Positions 58,643 to 64,000 of a stretch of DNA of 64,000 nt are shown here, one piece after another (the stretch's first letter is position 1; the number at the start of each line of letters is the position of its first letter). The position numbers and the translations under genes are program-made. The stretch comes from Acanthochlamys bracteata (taxonomy: Eukaryota > Streptophyta > Magnoliopsida > Pandanales > Velloziaceae): assembly GCA_019914995.1 (NCBI GenBank), contig CM034127.1, positions 62,001 to 126,000 of the forward strand, read 5' to 3'. The notes beneath the pieces were generated by a model. The model saw only the letters and a program-made list of their open reading frames with translations. It was not told the origin of the DNA and ran no database searches.

Positions 58643-59134
58643 ATGTCAACTCAAACAATGAAAATAATAATGAAATATATCAACATTCTAGAATATCGCT
58701 TGTGCTTCTTCACTAGCTTGATCTCTCTCTATTGTTCTCAATCGACTTCGATCGTTCACTCTCCACTGAGCTACAACTCCTTCGCCCTAGCAACAAACGT
58801 AGGCGCCATCAATGGAGATCAACCACCATCTCCACCAAGAAGAAGAAAAAGAAGAAAAAGAACACCGTTAACAGCTTCTAAACATAAGCCAGTCAGATGC
58901 GAAACCAACAGCAAGAAATTACCAAAAAAATTAATTGAAAAAATGAAAAAGTTAGCGAGTGAAATGTCGGCTTTTAATCATTTTAAAGAGGCTGATATTA
59001 CTACAATGATGGAAATAATGTCGGCGCCGGTGAAAATGGTGGCGGTAGAGGAGGTTGTGGAAGAAGAAGGAGGCGGCAGAGGAGAGGTAGATGCACAAAT
59101 TGATGTTTTCATTAACATATTCAAACAACAGTAA
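58643..59134 (+). CDS. DUF761-like protein, shortened at the C-terminus
   Basis: Open frame of 163 aa. The second half has the conserved plant pattern: a basic run (PPRRRKRRKRTPLTASKHKP), then VRCETNSKKLPKKLIEKMKK, LASEMSAFNHF, an acidic stretch, and EVDAQIDVFINIFKQQ. As I recall, DUF761 (PF05553) proteins continue after FINRFKQQ with LKLQRLDSI-type residues. Here a stop follows QQ directly, so the end is missing. The first ~60 residues have no domain and may not be the native start. The gene lies under 200 bp from the CACTA-like element's right end, which may have replaced its 5' part. It may therefore be a pseudogene. Confidence 0.5.
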   Translation: MSTQTMKIIMKYINILEYRLCFFTSLISLYCSQSTSIVHSPLSYNSFALATNVGAINGDQPPSPPRRRKRRKRTPLTASKHKPVRCETNSKKLPKKLIEKMKKLASEMSAFNHFKEADITTMMEIMSAPVKMVAVEEVVEEEGGGRGEVDAQIDVFINIFKQQ

Positions 59135-60654
59135 GATTATTGAAAAGCTAAGCGTATCTTTGCTCGAGCAGAATGCATGTTTGTTCAGCATTGATTGCCG
59201 CCACATCTGCTTTCGCTCGCATGGTGTCGAGATGCTTTTCTATCATCGTCTTTGTCTCTCACCGATGACTCGGTGCAAATGACTTAGTCCGAAACTACGG
59301 CTAGATTGTCGATTTTCGGTTGGATCCGACTGGTCCTAAGTCTGAGTACATTATGTTCGGCTTTCTAGTACGAGAACTAGTGTCTATTTGGATTTGGTCT
59401 AACGGATTTAATTAAAAATGTAGTTGTATGGTTGTTGGTTAATTTTTTTGATTGGAAAATTGGAAAGATGTTTTTCGGTCTATAAGTGTTACGACTGCAA
59501 AGCATGCTAGCTAGACGGTGAAATTTGTAGGGGTAAGAAAAAGTGATACGTCAGTTTCTCAAAAATATGAAAAGGCAAAAAAGAGAAACAATTTCTTTGA
59601 TTAAAATTTAATTTAAAAAATTAAAAATATTTAATAAAAAATAAAATTTTATACTAAAATAAAATTTTATACTAAAATAAAATTTTAAAATTAAATTTAA
59701 AAACAATTAATAGAAAATTTTATTTTAAATTTTAAATTTATTTTGTAAATAAATTGAAAAAAAAATAGAGTTTGAGTGATTGGTAGACGCATCCTAAGCG
59801 TTTGATTTGCGGGATCAGACCATTAGGCATCGATTAATTTTTTTTGTCAGATTTTAAGTTTCGAACAGTTTTTATGTTTTAATTACATAAAAAATTCAAA
59901 ACTTTATTTCTATATACGGAATTCTAGTCCTAACTTTTTTATTTGTAAATTTTTTAATACAACTATATTTTTTAATTTTTAACATATTTTTAAAAATTAT
60001 TTAAATACAAATATTAAACTTCACTTTTATTTTATTTTTTAAAAAATTCTACGTATTATTTTTTATTTTTATAAAATTCAGTTATGATATTTGAAATACG
60101 TTCGGATAGTTAGTTTTTACTGAGATTTTTCATGAAATAGAATTATTTTGATTTGATCAAATCAATCTGCCCATACATGCAATCTGAACAGCTCTTTCAC
60201 GCCGCTCCCACAAGAATATTATTCTTCATTTTGCTTCTTTCTACTCGGTTTCTGTGGTCCCACCTACCGCACTCGATCGGTGCCGTCCGTTCTTACGTGT
60301 TCTTTTTCTCAAAGCTTCTCCAACCATCAATCAAACTAACCAAAAACGAAATTTTATTTAATTTAGCGGACGACGAAAAATTAAAATCGAGTCTTTTCTT
60401 CTGGTCTTTTCCGGCGCCCGATCCAGTTCCAATTTCTCGTCTTCCCAATCCCGCAATCCGTTCATCTTCCTTTTGATTTTCTCTTTCGTTTCGAATTTCT
60501 GTTCAATTCGTTGCTCATCATTTCTTTCTCCAGTTTGTGATTTATCTGCTCTGCCTTCCGCCGGAGAATAAGAAACCAGAAGGCATAAGTACTTCTTATT
60601 GTCGAGGTAATCACGAGCGGTTTTAATTTTGCATTTAATTGAATTGAGAAGGAG
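59135..60654. other. Intergenic between DUF761-like gene and syntaxin gene
   Basis: AT-rich spacer with a short tandem repeat (ATAAAATTTTATACTAAA-type units, about 59640-59690). From about 60150 it carries the syntaxin 5' region and UTR. No gene recognised. Confidence 0.55.
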
Positions 60655-63323
60655 ATGAGTTTTGCGGATTTGGAAGCGGGGAGAGGTGGCCGGAAGGTGG
60701 CGATGAACGGAAGTGGAGGAGGAGGAACAGGTACGACGCAGGAGGTGGCTAAAGGTGTTTTCCAGATCACTACTGCGGTCTCTACGTTCCAGAGACTCGT
60801 CAACACGCTAGGCACACCCAAAGATACACCGCAGCTACGGGAAAAGCTGTAAGATTTCCTTCCCAAAATTCCAACACTGAGAACAAAATAAGAAAAAATC
60901 ATCAACTTTCTTACTTCTGCTTCTACTTCTTCTCGTTTATAACCTGAAAAGACAAGGATTGTTTGATAAGAGCTTTTAGGTGTAAGCTAAATATCCATGG
61001 CAATTTTGTACTAGTTTGAGAATGCCTTATGTAAGTACCTTTGAAATATTTACTAATGGGATTCATGTGACCGCTTTTATATTCTTTCGATGTATAATAT
61101 GCCTTTCATGCGTTTATCTGCTCTGACTAGTCTGATAACAGGCACAAGACAAGGTTACATATCAACCAACTAGTGAAGGATACATCGGCCAAGCTTAAAA
61201 AAGCCTCCGAAGCTGCTTATAGCTCTGAAGCTAGTGTGAGTTTCCTAACCTTTTTTTTCCTCGCTCGTCGTGACTTTTCTTGAGAAGGTAGCTGATTATA
61301 AGCTTACTTAAATACCATCCAGTAGTGCTACTTGCTTTTCAATACTGTTTTTATTGGAATTTTCTGTTGGGAATGACAGAAGGTGATCTTCTAGATGAAA
61401 GATTGTCATTCTTAACACCACTAGCTGACTAATGCAGGAGGTGGGCTTGTTGGAGCTGCCTTAAGCTGGTGAAAGTTTGAGTGCTTGTACTGTTGTCTCA
61501 AAAATCATGTATTTTGCAGGATAGCAAAAAGATTGCTGATGCAAAGCTCGCTAAGGAATTCCAAGCAATACTTAAAGAGTTCCAGAAAATTCAAAGGACT
61601 GCTGCAGAAAAAGAAACTGCTTATGCACCATTTGTACCTCATGCTGTCCTTCCTACAAGGTCTTTTTAGATTTACTGATACTGCTTACTTGCTGAGTGTC
61701 ATGGAAAATATCTTATTAGAATGTGTGTGTTCTTGTTACATGTCCTAATATGACTGTGTACAATACAGAACGTTCCATTGTCCTTAGCTCAGTAGTCAGT
61801 ATGTACTTTAAATAATTAACTCGATAAGTACTAGTCCATTACTCATCAGCCTCATCGGCCAGCTTCACTAGTAGTCAATGTAGTCTTGGGACTGTTCCAT
61901 CATCATAATATGTTGTAGCATAGGCTCTATATCTGATTCAAATGGCATTTGCGATGGTACTGTAAATATCTATGGTGGAGTTCACCTAATCTGAATACCA
62001 TATGATTCTGTAGATTTATCAACATTATCGATCCGGTAATTAATTATTTACTATAGCATGTGCTCAAATGCATATAGTGGTATCTGGAACGAGAGAGACA
62101 AATAAATTTAAGGAATAGAATTTTGTTGTCAATGAAGTGGTTTTTCTTCCAGTTTCTGCTTTTGTTGTTTCAAACTGTCAGATTCATTCTTATCATTGAC
62201 CCTGCGCCTTAGATCTGTAAACTTGTTTTGTATAAGTTAACTAACAATTGTTGTGACTTCATTGTTGCAGCTATACAGCTAGCGAGACTAATGTAACTCC
62301 CAATAGAACTCCCGAGGAGAGAGTGCTGCTCATGGAAACTAAAAGGTTCAAACATTCTTCTCTGTGCTTCTCAGTGCTTTAGTTGTAATATGATTGTCAC
62401 TTTGTGTACTGCTGCAAATCTGTTTCCATATCTTTGATATTTTTCTTCCCTGTTTCTTACTTCTTTGTGATTTCTGTGGTTTGATCTCATTAGTAATATG
62501 GGCAACTCTGTTTGTTGAGCTGTCAACTGCTTTGTTCCCAATAACTTAGAAGCCTCTGTGCACGAGTATAGAACTTGGCTTGTATTATCTGTAGAGGAGT
62601 CTAGAGATCATATCATGTTACACCTTGGAACCATTAGATCAGACCGATTGACACATGTGCACTAGGAAGTATGCTCATTCCAATTACAGCTTGAGTAGCC
62701 CTTTATCTTTTTTCAAGTATTTCATTCTGCTTCAGTATCAGGACAACTGAGGTTTCTCATTTCCTGGGGCTGCTTAAATAAGAAATTATGATCATTTAAT
62801 TCTTAGTTGTTTGCTTTTAGCAGACAAGAGGTCCTGCAACTGGAGAATGAGGTTATGTTCAATGAGGCCATTATTGAGGAGAGGGATCAAGGCATTAGGG
62901 ATATCCAGAATCAGATCGGTGAGGTGAATGAAATATTCAAGGATCTAGCTGTCCTAGTTCATGAGCAAGGGATTATGATCGGTAAGTCATTCCTGGTTGC
63001 AGGATTCATGCCCTTTATATCTAGATAGTCTCTGTTTGTTTGATCTTCGGTTGATGTCACTTTGTTCTTGCAGATGATATTGATGCCAACATTGATAACT
63101 CTGAGGCAGCAACTGCACAGGCAAAAAGCCAACTGGTGAAAGCATCCAAAATGCAGAGGTCAAATTCTTCTCTGGTATGTTTTTAATCTACATATACATT
63201 AGGATTTATTTACTTTCTTTCTTTCTTCGATGAATGTGATCAATTTGGTTCGGGCAGGCATGCTTGCTCTTGGTAATTGTTGGAATCGTGATACTCATTG
63301 TTGTCATAATTCTGACGGCTTAG
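60655..63323 (+). CDS. SYP22: Qa-SNARE syntaxin, SYP22 (VAM3) type
   Basis: Syntaxin of the prevacuolar compartment and vacuole membrane that drives vesicle fusion with the vacuole. Exons: 60655-60848, 61142-61235, 61520-61659, 62271-62345, 62824-62981, 63074-63174 and 63258-63323, giving 275 aa (Arabidopsis SYP22 is about 268). Order: short N-terminal head ([14 protein letters not shown]), Habc bundle (~30-125; [38 protein letters not shown]), linker ([13 protein letters not shown]), SNARE motif (~180-240; [37 protein letters not shown]) with the zero-layer Gln, then a C-terminal membrane anchor ([20 protein letters not shown]). SYP21 and SYP23 are the alternatives. The fifth exon has a TAGCAG double acceptor. 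All core parts are intact. Confidence 0.93.
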
Positions 63324-64000
63324 CATTGGCAAGAAGGACAAGGTGCTTCGATTTACTTGATCTCTTTAATGGATGTTACTCAAGGAACAATTCCAGCTTG
63401 AAGTGAACTTCTGTTAACTACATTGGTGAATCACTCATGGCATTATTGACAGATAGTCTTCATTGAATTGGATTGTTGGTGCATATAATTTGTAGGAATT
63501 TCTTTTTTCTTTCTCTTTTTCTTGGCGCTTTTTGTACAGTTATTATTCTTTTGTTCTGTGCATGTGTGCTGGTTCAAAACTGAGGCTTGATTGTACCGTT
63601 TTGAGAGATTGTCACATAGACTAACAGACCGTTCTCTGAGTTTTTTAACATCACTGAAAATAAATCCTACATTTGTTGCTTTAAAGTTTTACTCTCCGCA
63701 AGCTAAAAGGTATTTGATTTTGGAAAGCAGAGGCTGTAACTCCTCTCAGGAGTTTGAACATGCAGTGATTAGGTAATCCAAAAAGATGGAAGAAAGGTTA
63801 TTTTCTTTTGTTGCGTATGCCTGAGTTGTATTTTACCCGTAAACTTTTCTTTGCAAAATTATTGTTGCCGTTCCCGTGCAACAGAAATTGAGAGAACAAA
63901 AACCAAAAGAAACCAAACCGAGGTATGAGAATCGCGTGATCTTATTTGGCTATCAGAGATCGTTTGAGATTATTTAAATAATATTTTTTAAAACTATTTA
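63324..64000. other. Syntaxin 3' UTR and spacer; possible start of another MITE
   Basis: 3' UTR region of the syntaxin gene, then spacer. From 63961 the sequence CGTTTGAGATTATTTAAATA and the following AT tract resembles the left end of the MITE family. It would be an eighth copy cut by the window end. Confidence 0.4.

Noticed and set aside
59150-59420. rRNA-like segment (TAGTACGAGAAC, CCGAAACTACGG)
   Set aside because: Resembles the large-subunit sarcin-ricin context only over a few bases; no longer rRNA match recognised.
1-64000. CRISPR arrays, bacterial operons, riboswitches, phage or plasmid features
   Set aside because: The window is plant nuclear DNA; none of these signals is present.

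Overview
This is a stretch of a flowering-plant nuclear genome. It has multi-exon genes with GT-AG introns, plant-only families (a plastid sigma factor, an extensin arabinosyltransferase, an ABA 8'-hydroxylase, a SAWADEE homeodomain protein), very AT-rich intergenic DNA, and Copia, CACTA-like and MITE-like elements. I could not assign the species or decide monocot versus other angiosperm from sequence alone. Coding exons are far less AT-rich than their surroundings.

Layout, left to right. 1-2372 (+): 3' part of a plastid RNA polymerase sigma factor (SIG2 type). 3486-5865 (+): bacterial-type tRNA guanine-N7 methyltransferase, probably organellar. 8702-12098 and 13245-17570 (-): tandem pair of XEG113-type GT77 arabinosyltransferases, with a decayed third 3' end between them and a decayed duplicate exon inside the second gene. 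18739-21867 (+): organelle-targeted BolA. 23355-23858 (-): secreted precursor ending in an IDA-like (EPIP) peptide motif. About 24-33.7 kb: gene desert. 33784-36008 (+): CYP707A. 36-40.5 kb: mostly unassigned, with one conserved-looking exon fragment near 39.3 kb. 40478-44612 (+): decayed Ty1/copia element with both LTRs, primer-binding site, polypurine tract and a 5-bp target duplication. 44829-45857 (-): DUF1218 membrane protein. 47295-51862 (-): SHH2-type SAWADEE homeodomain protein. 52740-54557 (-): tandem LEA_2/NHL-type membrane proteins. 54832-56604 (-): carotenoid cleavage dioxygenase 4-like gene broken by two frameshifts and a stop. 57070-58448: non-autonomous CACTA-like element with a nested MITE. 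58643-59134 (+): DUF761-like gene shortened at its C-terminus. 60655-63323 (+): vacuolar/prevacuolar syntaxin (SYP22 type).

There is no operon logic. Two loose themes are local duplication (GT77 pair plus relic, LEA_2 pair, duplicated exon, duplicated intron segments) and chloroplast/ABA/cell-wall functions (SIG2, TrmB, BolA, CCD4, CYP707A, XEG113, DUF1218). A family of roughly 225-260-bp AT-rich elements with related inverted ends occurs at least seven times and explains most of the long A/T tracts.

The observation I rate highest is the 167-residue IDA-like precursor. It joins a long Ala/Pro/acidic spacer to a C-terminal EPIP motif in which the His before the final Asn is replaced by Gln. 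Exon boundaries were placed by eye from splice consensus, phase continuity and remembered family sequences; every gene model quoted closes in frame.
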